Of a DNA stretch of 64,000 bases, positions 22,718 through 33,493 are shown one piece after another; position 1 is the first letter of the stretch; every line of letters starts with the position of its first letter. The notes beneath the pieces were generated by a model. It worked only from the letters and a program-made list of their open reading frames with translations. It ran no database searches and had not been told where the DNA came from. The stretch is from the NCBI GenBank assembly GCA_033964015.1, contig CM066922.1, positions 25,414,961 through 25,478,960 on the forward strand. The letters are read 5' to 3'. The position numbers and the translations under genes were made by a program. Source of the DNA: Scolanthus callimorphus (taxonomy: Eukaryota > Cnidaria > Anthozoa > Actiniaria > Edwardsiidae).

Positions 22718-22752
22718 CTGAAGATGACTTCCGCTCAGGTTGTCGAAACGTC
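22718..22752 (+). ncRNA. Hammerhead-ribozyme-like motif
   Basis: CTGAAGA is followed by a potential stem II (GAC...GTC) and then CGAAACGTC, the order of a type I hammerhead core (CUGANGA, stem II, GAAA, cleavage triplet GUC). A TGACT word upstream can pair with GGTCA downstream as stem I. Penelope-like elements are known to carry hammerhead motifs in their terminal regions, and this lies in the expected place. Stem III is minimal and stem I has an internal loop, so activity is uncertain. Confidence 0.4.
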
Positions 22753-22860
22753 GGTCACCACCAACAGTCCTTCTCAGGACTGCTTTTTCCCGGATAATCT
22801 CTTCTTCCAACATTACCTCCTCTGGGTTGAGACCAATCACTTTTTTTTCACTAAATAGTG

Positions 22861-24058
22861 AAGACAAATGAAGATAAAAAATATACAACGACAACGTTCT
22901 CATATTCATACAGTAATCTCAAGGGACATCGTGCATATGACACGTGATCGCAGCACAGGGAGCCTGGACTGCAATCTTAATTGTGGTTTTTCCCTATTTT
23001 TTTATTTAGGGAAGCTCTTCAAAAAATAAGTTGTACTAAACTATTTCTTACTTCTCCGGTTCTAGTCGTCGCATTTTGCACGAGTTTTTATTAGCGCACT
23101 TTTAATAGACTTCGTATGCAATTAAAAAACCTATCGATCAGTTTTGCTCGATTTCTGCTGGATTGAAGTTCACGACATTTGCAAAGGCAAATCCGAAGGC
23201 CTGCTCGAATGAATTATTTTAATACATTTCTCTGTCGGTTGTTCTTCTCCAGTTCAGATCTGTCTGTTTGACTTGGTTGTCTCTTTCATGCGAATTTTTT
23301 TTTTTTTTAAGTTACGTTTTTTTTTTAACACATTCCAGTGCGGAAATTGCCCGCTTGTAAGATCGTCAAGACGATTATATATATATTTATATGCACGACT
23401 TACATGTAAACCAGCCCAATAGCTGTTGTAACTTTCGTGGTTAAAAAAGTATCATTCATTCAAGACGCGCGGGGTGCTTGTTAAAAGTGATAATGGGTTT
23501 CCGCAAAAAGACTAGGAAACGGAGGCAAAAAATGCCCTCGAGAACTTTGCACAGACTTCAAATAATAAATACAAACAAAAGACGTGAAAGTTCTACTGTG
23601 GCGTAACATGTCTAAGTACTCTATTCGTCCGCATGCCGGCTGCTTCTTGAGAAACAAAAGTTGTGTTGGCTTTCGTGTAAGGGAGTTATATTCATAATGA
23701 ATCCTCCGTAAGGCCTCTTCAACTTCAACTTCTATGGCACCCTAAACTATAACGGAAAGTGTATCCTACTTTAGCGAGAAATATTTAGGTAGCTAGAACA
23801 TGGGCTTACGAACTATGAGCTGGAAAAAATAATAGAACGCCTGGATAGAACTTTGGTAAGTGTCCGTAGTAACCAGTACCCAGTTTGCTAATTTGTAGAC
23901 AATTTTGAAGGACCGCACCTTTTTGCCCGAGCAGCACCATTTTACCTGCACCAGCCTTTTCGCCACGACGCGCAACCCGCGATCATTATACAGACCGAGA
24001 TCAGGACATTTGACCGCGCAAAGAAGTGTATGTTTTCATATGCAAAGCCTCAACTTAC
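22861..24058. other. No recognised gene
   Basis: About 1.2 kb without recognisable coding sequence or clear repeats. There are poly-T tracts at 23295-23330 and an ATATATATAT run near 23378. A 60-codon minus-strand frame at 23793-23975 has no family signature. Confidence 0.5.
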
Positions 24059-24480
24059 CGGCAAACCATTAGGCCGTTCTGTCCTTTCGCTATCCGGCAT
24101 ACCATCTCTCAGTACTACTAATACATTTTTCGCCTCAGGTCTGTCTCCGTTTGACTCCGCAAACAAATAAGTCGCGAACAGTTGGATATCAAAATAATAG
24201 ATATATCTGTGATCCATGTGATCGATGTTATCCATGTTATCCATGTTAGTTACGATGCTCATGACGTTACTCTGATCTTCATTAAAGTTCAACACAGTAA
24301 GCCCCAAAGCATAATCGCGGATTATGATCCCAAATTTGGTGTTGCAGCTGCCATGAATTAGACTTTTGATCAGGCGTGCCACAAAATCTTTTGTGGTTTT
24401 GTAGTGGGGAGAGACAATAGGCACGTCAAGAAAAATCGCCAAATCGAGAGCGCGACGACACACCACGGGCATGGGCCAAC
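24059..24480 (-). CDS. Exon with von Willebrand A-like domain
   Basis: The 422-base open segment on the minus strand is bounded by an acceptor (TTTTGTTAG before 24480) and a donor (GTAAGT after 24059), so it looks like an internal exon. The translation shows the VWA (Rossmann-like) pattern: LDLAIFLDVPIVS (strand 1), FVARLIKSLIHGS (helix 1), TKFGIIIRDYALGLTVLNFN (strands 2-3), SIVTNMDN, then NVLVVLRDGMPD where VWA domains usually have NVLIVLTDG. The first metal-site motif DxSxS is replaced by DVPIVS and the TDG Thr by Arg, so metal-dependent adhesion is probably lost. There is also a near-tandem MDNMDNIDHMDH insertion. VWA exons are common in secreted matrix proteins of cnidarians. Neighbouring exons were not found, so it may be part of a gene running off this segment or a pseudogene. 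Confidence 0.6.
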
Positions 24481-24769
24481 CTAACAAAATAAATTAAATC
24501 ATCACGACGGTCTGCAGGTAATGCATCTCATTAATCAGTACATGGATTTACTGACCAAATGTATTCTTTGGAACGACAATAGCTGTCTACTGTACATGAG
24601 ATATGTCCTGCGAAATTCTTCGCTTGAAGGAAATATGATGTATTGAGATCGTATTTAATACAAAAAAGCAAATCATTTCTGGGACATTTTGTGCTCTCGA
24701 TGTGCTGAATAATAAAGTCATTATCCTGCTCGATTTGTGCAGAATATCGTCTGATTTAGCCAACTCGGG
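24481..24769. other. Presumed intron, nothing recognised
   Basis: Lies upstream (minus strand) of the VWA exon acceptor. No second exon was identified. Confidence 0.4.
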
Positions 24770-25095
24770 ATTGCGTCCCTCTTTTAGGGGTTAAAATTCG
24801 GGTGCAAGGTATATTTAAGGGTATAAGACGAAAAAAGGCAAATTTTCCCAGAAAATGGTATTTTTTAGGGGGTGCCGATACTCCGAAGGCTGCATGTTTC
24901 TTACGCGATCGTTGGCTGGAATTTGGAAGCCATTTTTAAAATGGTATCTTTTAGGCGTTAAAATTCTGTTGACCACGCCTGGATTTGTATCTTTTAGGGC
25001 TGACATTTTAGTTTCCCGACGAGCACCCCCGCCCGACGACATATGGGAATATGGAATATGGGAGCACACCCCCCTCCCCCCCCCCCCCCAAACCC
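24770..25095. repeat. CCCTAAAAGATAC-type MITE, degraded copy
   Basis: Contains CTTTTAGGGGTTAAAATTC, GGTATTTTTTAGGG and TTTGTATCTTTTAGGG motifs and ends GACATATGGGA...CACCCCCC. The right end resembles that at 17515. The left end and the target duplication are not identifiable. Confidence 0.6.
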
Positions 25096-25156
25096 TCGGG
25101 TCCCTCGTCGGCTAAGTATCAGACGATATTCTACGCAATCGCGCATGATAATGGTA

Positions 25157-25352
25157 ATAGACCTCCTCGGCTTGGGCGTAATGTTTTGCCCATGTCAGAT
25201 CACGTGGCATTCCGATGAGTATTCTCCCTTTGTTTGGAATGCTTCATATTCATACATCCTCCGATGCGTAGGAAAAAGGAGGAGAGAATACTCATGGGAA
25301 TGCCACGTGATCGGAAACGGGAAAACACTATGCCCAAGCCGAGGAGGTCTAT
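25157..25352. mobile_element. 196-bp MITE with TA target duplication
   Basis: The termini ATAGACCTCCTCGGCTTGGG and its inverse are nearly perfect for 35 bp, with TA on each side (25155-25156 and 25353-25354). The inner part is also palindromic: CACGTGGCATTCC / GGAATGCCACGTG. TA duplication fits Tc1/mariner-type mobilisation. Non-coding. Confidence 0.85.
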
Positions 25353-25556
25353 TATCAGTCAACAGTAAATCGAAAGTAATAAGTTGAAATTATGAAAGTG
25401 TTATCCGTCAAATACGTTTTTCCTATTACATACATACATACATACTTTTTATTTGGCATCATATACAAAGTTACAGTACATCAGCGTTAACCCAAATAGA
25501 TTACATTATAAAAAGATAATTTACTAATTTATATCATACGCAGCTCCCGTCTAAAG

Positions 25557-28131
25557 AAAACATGCATGTGACATGCATGTGGCATGCATGCCACATGCAT
25601 GTTTAAGATTTGTCATGCATGAGTTCATGCATGTAATGCATGAGACATGCATGCTAAGACAGTAAGGCATGCATGTTTTATGCATAGAACCTCTGATATA
25701 CATGCAAAAATTATGTGGCATGCATGTACATGCATGAGCTTATGCATGTTACATGCGTGCAACCCTCTGACATGCATACAGAAAACATGTTTTATGCATG
25801 TACATGCAAATTTTATGCATGTAGGCGCACATACATGCATGCTAAATGAGTATGGCTTGCATGTTACATGTATGAAATCATATGGCATGCATGCAAAAAG
25901 TATTTCGTATGCATGTGCATGCTTTATTTGCATGTACAGTTCTCAGACATGCAGGTATCATGCATGTAGAGCGAATTTCATTTGACTGTACTGAAACCAG
26001 TACTGATTACACCGATTCTGAATAAAACGTATGGAAGTATTACAAAGTAACTGCGAATTACTCACGACAGTCATCATCTGAAATCCGCTCTATTCAAATC
26101 CAATTTATGTCGCATGCATGTACGCTTTAAGCACTTTCGTTTGCTTCATGTCCAAGAAATTCAATTCCCTGGTTATGGGTGTGAGACGTGCCCCTGAAGA
26201 TAATACATTTTCTGAAAAAAGAAAATACTTCTAGCATATTTTCTTTCGTGGAGAGCACCCTTCAGAACTGCCAACAAGTCACGAATCCGTGCGTCGTCGT
26301 CCCACAGGCAACCCACCAGTTTCGGCGGGAAAATGAGCGCGCGCGCGCGAATTTTATTCGTGTCAGTTTTCGTCAACTTGTCAAAGTCAAGGGACAATGA
26401 TAGGTTGTTTTTTCCGTTCTTCATCACAAAAGCGAAACGTTTCTAAAACAAGCTGAAAAAATGATGTTGCCATGAAGAAGTCGAGACCGACGTCATTGAA
26501 TATGAAATTTGTCGAGAGAAGAAGCAAAGCGAGAGCAAGTTGGGATAAGAGAGAAATTTGAAAATACAGACATGTCGAAGGCAGACGAAGAGCGAGGGAA
26601 ACACGACAAGAAACTCGGCCCTCGTTATGAAAAACATTAAACTTCGTAGTGAGTATATAGTATAAAGGGCATTCAATAATGATTTTCAATAGCTATCACA
26701 ATATTTTCATGTTTTTGATGCGACTCACGAGGAGAGTTTGAAAATGATGAAAGTTGAATGCAGCGATAGTGGCTGTTAGGGGATCTGAATTTTACAAGCT
26801 CAACTATCGTCAGTTAACGTTGTCTTTTTTTAGGATTCAAAGTGGGATACCGTATGCTCGAGTGATTTTGAGTTTGACAGCGAAAGAATCTACTACTGCC
26901 GTTTGTTCTTTGCTTTGGCGGTCGGAACTAAAGTTAGGGCTTGGCAGCCATCTTGAAACTTGCATTGAAAGTAAAGAACGAGCTGAGCTCACGAACATTT
27001 TTCATCAAAAGAAAATGGAAGGCAGTTTTCAAACGCCTACAAACTTCAGGTACAGTAATTACTTGGGGAAATAATAACAATAACTTTATTTTTATAGCGT
27101 CATTTTCATAAAGCTCAATGGCGGTTTACAACTTTTGAAAACGAAATAAAAAACTGAAATAGTTCTTGCTGAATACTCACCCTTGCATTCAAGGCTCTCA
27201 AAAATGTTGGAATGTTTTAATATTTAGCACAACTGGATGCCAAAATTAAAGCCCTTGCATTACTTTACTGTAAGAGACACTGTACCATTCTGAAAGTAGG
27301 TGTTTTGAAATACTCTTTCTTACAAAAGTACCCCAAGGTAATTGTGTATAAAATTATCAAAACAATTGTTAGAAAACAGTTTACGAATGGGATTTATTGT
27401 TGGAGAAACAAAATCATAAAAAATCCATTGAACCTACGCAAATGGCATGAAGCATATCACAGGGAAAGGAAATAGCATGGCGAAAATATTTGATAAATAT
27501 TTTAGAATGGTAATATAATACGTGCACTAAGTTTGGGGTACTTCTGCTCTCTATGAAATAATGCATTGATTACGCGGAGGGCTCGAGTTACGAACTCCCT
27601 GGCACTCTAAGTAGAGAGCGACTCATCAAAATATCATATTACTGGCATGGAAATTTGTATGTGTGGGGAGTGGGATGCGATACACTCAGATCACTTATGT
27701 AGATTTTTGTTCCAACTTTGACTCATATTGAATCATTCCAGGAGATTATTATTTTTAAAATCATTTTTATAACAGCTGGCATTGATGGAAAATCATTTTT
27801 ATACGTCTGTGCTGCCATACATTACATGCATGTGCGTGAGTTAAACACATGCATGCATGAGTGGACAGGTGAAGTGCATGCATGAGTAACACATGCATGC
27901 ATTACATGCATGTATGCTACATCATGCATGGTTACGTATTAGCATGATTTTGTATGCATGCATGTCAAAACAGGCAATGCCGGTACATGTGAAGATTGAT
28001 TTGCATGCAATGCATGCAAAAATACCCAATTTGCATGCATGTCACATGCATGCCAACATGCATGCATGTGACATGCATGGTACATGCATGTTCCATGCAC
28101 GCATGTGACATGCATGTTACATGCATGTTTT
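25557..28131. mobile_element. Foldback element with CATGCATG terminal arrays
   Basis: The left end is AAAACATGCATGTGACATGC followed by about 400 bp rich in ACATGCATG. The right end is a 300-bp inverse array finishing CATGTTACATGCATGTTTT. The two ends are inverted copies. The interior carries a family A-like stretch (26240-27060) and a possible LINE 3' tail at 27070-27150. Frames through the arrays encode only Met/His/Cys-rich low-complexity peptides and are not genes. Target duplication is not evident. Confidence 0.65.
26240..27060 (+). repeat. Family A-like internal segment
   Basis: The order of shared blocks is GGCAACCCACCAGTTTCGG, GGGAAAATGAGCGCGC, GAAGTCGAGACCGACGTCAT, ATACAGACATGTCGAAG, AGTGGGATACCGT, CAGCCATCTTGAA and GGTACAGTAATT. 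This matches 50345-51375 (plus) and the minus strand of 11085-11990. It sits inside the CATGCATG foldback element, so that element either captured or received a family A piece. Confidence 0.6.
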
Positions 28132-28496
28132 GTTTGGACGGGTGCGAGGTTGCCTCTCGATTCAAAGCATTACCAAATGTACTTAGCTATTTAAAACTAT
28201 TTGATAATTGAGGGGGAGGGGACGGGGGTTGGGGCCCAAAAAAATCGAGCAAGCCTTTGAACAAGAACAATATATAGCAGGCCTCGCGCACGATGGTGAG
28301 CACCGCAAGAGTTATCCCAGCTAACAAGCTATACATTGTGTTCTAGAATTGAGGTCTTGCATTCAAACTTCTCAAAATTCTGAAAATAACGGCAATGTTA
28401 TTATAGTTTTCAAATATAGTTCCATCGTTTCCTGAAGTAAATCGATAGCAATGAAAATAAAGCAGTTTAGACATCCGCCACGGTAAAATGTTTTAA
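28132..28496. other. Spacer between foldback and TTAA palindrome
   Basis: 365 bp with a G-rich stretch at 28210-28235. No gene or clear repeat seen. Confidence 0.5.
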
Positions 28497-30204
28497 AGAG
28501 GCTGTCTACAATTTTTTCTGCCCTCAACGCCCAATCTTTGTATGCCTGCTGTTCACGCTCAAAAACCTGTACCAGTCTGAACTTTCGCATGGTTACCCTG
28601 GAGGGTTTGAACTTTATTGTAGTGTGCATTTTGTTGTGATCGGAGTTGCTATAGCAACGTTATAACCACACCCTTGTTTATAATTAGCAGCCATCGGACG
28701 CGTTGCGCGACCTAAACTTTTCAAATGACACCCCTCGCACTAATCCCTGAGTAGCTAACATTAATCACAGCAAGTTTGGAGAGCATTCATTGGGCCGATT
28801 TTATGTTATTCGAACGGACTTTTTCAGGCTCCAAAATGTCAAAGTTATTTATGCCGCAAAGATTTCCTTGAAAAAGAATGGCTAATATCTGCGGAATTAA
28901 AAGATCCTTTCCGCCCGAATCATCTACAAACCCACACAAGGCAATGTACCAGCCAAATTTCACTTCTTGGAATGCTTCCGATTTTGTTTGGCATGTGTGC
29001 AAGCAAACTGCAAAATTTGAGAAATTATATTATAAATCTTACGTTTGTTATAAAATTTACACTTTTCGCCTCTGACAAAAATCTCATATGAGTTTTTTTT
29101 TTATACTTCCGTAAATTAATCTTGAATATATACCAAAAATAACCCTCCAAGTCTTGAGTTCATTGAAGTATTTTAAGGCACCGAGAAAAAATGCTAAACT
29201 TCACCACTCTTTCGGTTTGCTGGAGCCGGTTTTTGTCATTGTACTTTGTTTTCACCTGCTGTAGCTTTCACGTGGTTTTCCCTGTAATCAGTGAAGCGAA
29301 CTACATTCCAGCGTGTTGTAGTTTTCATGGGCCATTGGCTCAACATACATCTGACTCGCAAAGCGGAGCAAACAATGCCACGCAATAACAAGCCAACAAC
29401 ATTTATTATGAACGTTAACTTGATAATGTTGAGGTTTCTAACTCTTTGCATTCTGTTGATTAGAAAAATACTGAATTGTTGTTCGCGTCTTTTCTTGTTT
29501 ACCTAGTGGTTTTTATCATTTGAGATGTCTGAGAAAAGTCAGTTATCTGTCAAGTTAAACATTTATATGGCCAGCCTGAACGCTTGCAAATCCAAGCTGT
29601 AAATGTTTTCTATTATCTATTTGTTGGATCTTATCTCGCGATATTTGTGGCTTTTCAGGTAAGTCACAAGCCAACACGTGAAAAGAGAAGGCATTTAGCA
29701 ACACTAGCAATCAAGGCAACTCAAATTATTTTGTCTTCATTCGGCCAAAACAAAAAAAAAAGAAAATGGAAGGAGTGGCTGGTATTTTTTGAGAGCCCTA
29801 GCTGCTATTTTCGTCTGCTTAACCGGCTTGCAGGAATCTATTTTTCCAGCTCAGAAGCTTACGGGTTATTTTTGGAGGCATTTCGACTGCAACAATCCAT
29901 GTAATGGTCTGTACGTAAAAGGTAATACAATATGCATTATCTTTTGTTGTTGTAGTTAGTTAGTTTGATTCCCATGATGGAATGTAGTCCTCTTCACTGA
30001 TTACAGGGAAAACCACGTGAAAGCTACAACAAGTGAAAACAAAGTACAATGGCAAAAACCGGCTCGAGCAAACCGAAAGAGTAGTGAAGTTTAGCATTTT
30101 TTCTCGGTGCCTTAAAATACTTCAATGAACTCGAGACTTAGAGGGTTATTTTTGGTATATATTCAAGATTAATTTACGGAAGTATCAAAAAAAAAAATCA
30201 TATA

Positions 30205-30910
30205 TAATAATATAATAATAATGATGTTTTAGGAGCATTTCACGAAGTCTCAATGCTCTTACAATTGAAAAGTATAATATACAATCAATTAACAATCAAT
30301 TTTGAATATATCGATTTACAAATATTCTAAAAACAAGAAAAAATATCGTAGATATAGAGAAGATTGAATATAAGAGTAAAAAATAAAAATTAAAACTAAA
30401 ACTAAAATTATAAGCAATACAACTAGCAACTATAAAAGACCCAAGTACAATACTAAAATATAAAAAAATGTATAAGCAATACAACTAGCCACTATAAAAA
30501 CCCAAGTAATGCTAAGAAATACTAAAGATGTATAAGCAATACAACAAGCAACTATAAAACCAAGTACAATACTAAGAAAACTAAGAGAACTGTTTAAAGA
30601 GATGGGTCTTGAGACGTGACTTAAAATGTACAATGGAAGAAGCATTCCTTACGGCCTCAGGCAAAGCATTCCATAGTTTCGGTGCGCATACTGAAAAAGC
30701 TCTATCTCCATAATAAAATGTGTTAGTTTTGGGGACAGTTAATAGAGATAGGCTAGAAGATCGCAAAGTACGTATAGGTTGGTAGCGGTGAAGAAGTTCA
30801 GAAACATATTGAGGAGCTGCGCCATGAAGTGCCTTATAAGTTAGAAGGAGGATCTTATAGATAATCCGCGATTCAACAATTAACCAATGTAAGTTACGAA
30901 GGACAGGAGA
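30205..30910 (-). pseudogene. 5'-truncated LINE, minus strand
   Basis: On the minus strand the frame reads HWLIVESRIIYKILLLTYKA, then GAAPQYVSELLHRYQP, then RSSSLSLLTVPKTNTFYYG and DRAFSVCAPKLWNALPEAVR. This is the classic C-terminal block of CR1/L2-type reverse transcriptase proteins (HWLPV..RI.FK.L.L.YKA, then G.RAFS..AP.LWN.LP). It stops at FKQFS, followed by untranslated sequence with tandem CAACTAG/AACTATAAAA words, and ends in an ATA-rich tail at 30205-30225. It lies in the right arm of the TTAA palindrome; the left arm lacks it. Confidence 0.85.
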
Positions 30911-31138
30911 CTTTTGTCAGTGGCGAAAAGTGTAAATTTTATAACAAACGTAAGATTTATAATATAATTTCTCAAATTTTGCAGTTTGCTTGAACACATG
31001 CCAAACAAAATCGGAAGCATTCCAAGAAGTGAAATTTGGCTGGTACATTGCCTTGGGTTTGTAGATTATTCGGGCGGCAAGGATCTTTTAATTCCGCAGA
31101 TATTAGCCATTCTTTTTCAAGGAAATCTTTGCGGCATA

Positions 31139-31807
31139 GGCATGCGTGTAGGCATGTTAGGTCGTCTTCGTGGCAATTTGACTACTCACAGTGCGAATGT
31201 TATCTATACGACTCTCATACGACCAATCTTAGATTACTGTGATAGTGTGTGGGGCTGCTGCGGTGAGGTGAATAGTCAAAATCTCGAAAACATGCAGAAG
31301 CGCGCAGGTAGAATTGTAGCGCGAACCAGCCGCAGTGTCCCTGCTATGGAATCTCTTAAATGGCCAACTCTAGTGGAAAGGCGCCAGAATCATGTTTTTA
31401 ATCTTGTCAAAAAATGCATTAAGGGGCGTTGCCCACAGTATTTTAAGAGTTATTTCCAGTTCAACAATGCCATATACGCGCGCACTACAAGACAACGCAA
31501 TTTGCTGCATTTCCCGGCTGTTAGGACTGAAGCTGCAAAAACGTCTTTCTATTTTTATGGCTGCACCGTTTTTAATAAATTTTCTAAATAATTTTATATA
31601 TATATATAGATTTTTAATCATATATAGATTTTTTATCATATATAGTTTATAAATTTATAAATATTATTACCTATTTATACATGTTTTATATTTTAGATGT
31701 ATATTAGTGCTCAGGGCTCCTATTGATAACAGGTTGTTTTTTCAATCTGAAAGGGCTACCCTGAGCCTTATAATTAAATAAAGGTTTCTGTTCTGTTCTG
31801 TTCTGTT
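31139..31807 (+). pseudogene. 5'-truncated LINE with TTCTG tail
   Basis: The translation starts GMRVGMLGRLRGNLTTHSAN, then TTLIRPILDYCDSVWGCC, ending TSFYFYGCTVFNKFSK with a stop near 31589. This is the C-terminal part of a LINE ORF2 (the YxxLIRPxLDYxxxVW motif after the reverse transcriptase). A 3' untranslated part follows, finishing in tandem TTCTG repeats. CATA occurs on both sides (31135-31138, 31808-31811), and the opposite palindrome arm shows the uninterrupted target GGCATAAATAAC. The coding frame has no stop in the retained part, suggesting a fairly young insertion. Confidence 0.9.
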
Positions 31808-32170
31808 CATAAATAACTTTGACATTTTGGAGCCTGAAAAAGTCCGTTCGAATAACATAAAATCGGCCCAATGAATGCTCTCCAAACTTGCTGTGATTAA
31901 TATTAGCTACTCAGGGATTAGTGCGAGGGGTGTCATTTTAAAAGTTTAGGTCGCGCAGCGCGTCTGATGGCTGCGTATTATAAACAAGGGTGTGGTTATA
32001 ACGTTGCTATAGCAACTCCGATCACAACATAATGCACACTACAACAAAGTTCAAACCCTCCAGGGTAACCATGTGAAAGTTCAGACCGGTACAGATTTTT
32101 GAGCCTGAACAGCAGGCAAACAAAGTTTGGTGGTGGAGAGCAGAAAAAATTGAGTAGGCAGCCTCCTTAA

Positions 32171-32990
32171 GAGCGAATGCACACAAAAATCGAGCAAAAT
32201 CGAAGAATCGTGGCCACAACTCAAAATCTAAACTACCCGTATTTTATGTTTATAGGAAGATTTTAGTGAGATTAAAAAGGCTCTGGGGTTTATTTTTATA
32301 ATTGGGTCGAATATTGCGAAAAAATCGAGATTTTCGGTTTCGTCGGTTCGAGGCCTAAATTTAGGGTGAAATTTATTGATCTACAAAACTGCCTCGCGAC
32401 GGCCAAATAAACTCTTCACGGAGGATTTAATACTCAATTCAGAAAAACCGAATAGCTGACAGTAATCTAAGAAGGATTTCCGGATTAAATACGGATTTCG
32501 TGACAGTGTTGAAGAGCATTCTTTAGTGGTCACTTGACAACAAGGTGATTTGCTGGCAAAATTAAACTCGAATTCTACATAAGGGGCCATTCTTCAAATA
32601 GCCCCAAAGTCTGGTTTTGAGCTCTAGAGATGTCATATTTCAACATTTCATGTATGATCAACAAGGTTTTTGAGCGAGCGCCTCAGACTAGGTCGATCAA
32701 TTTGGTCAATTTCCTGTAATTTGCTCCTTGATGCGATAGTTTAGTTGACCCCGATCAAATTACTTTAGCAGCGTAAACAAAGACAATCGATCGGCCAAGA
32801 ATGGGACGATATGTATTATTTTCGACCGTATTTGCTCAAAAGTCAGGCTTACCTTGATTAAGAGTTGGATTTCCGTCCAAAAATCTGCCTCTTGGGTACA
32901 TTTGCGTAGCTGTATGACCTGTTCTCAAAACTCCGCTCGATACGAACTTTCTAGTGCAAAATCTGGTCGTAGTCAAATCCATCGATAACA
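32171..32990 (+). repeat. Left long terminal inverted repeat
   Basis: Shares with the right copy, inverted, stretches such as GAGCTCTAGAGATGTCATAT, TTGATCGGGGTCAACTAAAC and CTACATAAGGGGCCATTCTT. It shows scattered substitutions and small indels. Outward of the gene it may hold the promoter, but no TATA box is convincing. Confidence 0.85.
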
Positions 32991-33493
32991 ATGCAAAGGA
33001 AACAAAAAAAAAAACAAATCTGAATTCAGATACCGTCAGATTAGTCTAAATGCCGTAAATGGTGATTTGCATTCATGTTTTGCACTATTTTCAGCTCTTC
33101 TGATCGACGAAATTCACAACGTCCGGGCCCGGTTTTCAAAGCCTGGATGAGCGGTCATGAGCCGCTACGTGTTGCGTTACATCACGCAATTACTTCCACT
33201 TTCGCTTAATATTGGAATATTAGACAGCTTCCCTGGGTTCGCGACGCGTTTATAACGCTTATTTTCCCCCAGCTTAACGCGCACATTGTACCTAATCGCT
33301 TTAGAAGAAAGCGAATAAATATTTCTCGAGAAAATAATCCACAAATAAACTTGGCGTGCGATTGCTAACAAATGCGTAGTGACAACATCGGTAATGTATG
33401 CCATCTCCTGTGGTGCGAAAGTAGCACATCAAGGTCACGTGTGTGGTACAATTGTAGCGCGAGGATATTCTTTATCAATAAGCTCACGAGGTA

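Larger units (their letters stand above)
21995..22860 (+). pseudogene. Penelope-like element: GIY-YIG end and 3' region
   Basis: The frame encodes TLRSILTKVKDRGGPHDRQ then CTIYRVPCNDCDVTYIGET. This has the GIY-YIG endonuclease signature (IYxVxCxxCxxxYIGET), which in Penelope-like retroelements follows the reverse transcriptase. It is interrupted right after YIGET by a SINE-like insert. Downstream, in shifted frame, HTIDLESGKCLAF resembles the usual HxIDWxxxxxL segment. The reverse transcriptase itself is absent, so this is a 5'-truncated, damaged copy. The 3' part contains the hammerhead-like motif at 22718. Confidence 0.7.
28497..32166. mobile_element. TTAA-flanked palindromic element
   Basis: The left end AGAGGCTGTCTACAATTTTT mirrors the right end, which closes in GTAGGCAGCCTCC. 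TTAA lies at 28493-28496 and 32167-32170. The arms are about 0.8 kb each (28497-29312 and, after removing two insertions, 29970-32166), around a 0.65-kb centre. TTAA duplication is the hallmark of piggyBac and Kolobok elements. No transposase is found, so it is non-autonomous. Two 5'-truncated LINEs have landed in the right arm (30205-30910 and 31139-31807), and the uninterrupted left arm documents their empty sites. A diverged relative begins at 59262. Confidence 0.8.

Noticed and set aside
25625..28211. Met/His/Cys-rich proteins in the CATGCATG arrays
   Set aside because: The palindromic repeat is open in several frames on both strands; the peptides are low-complexity by-products.
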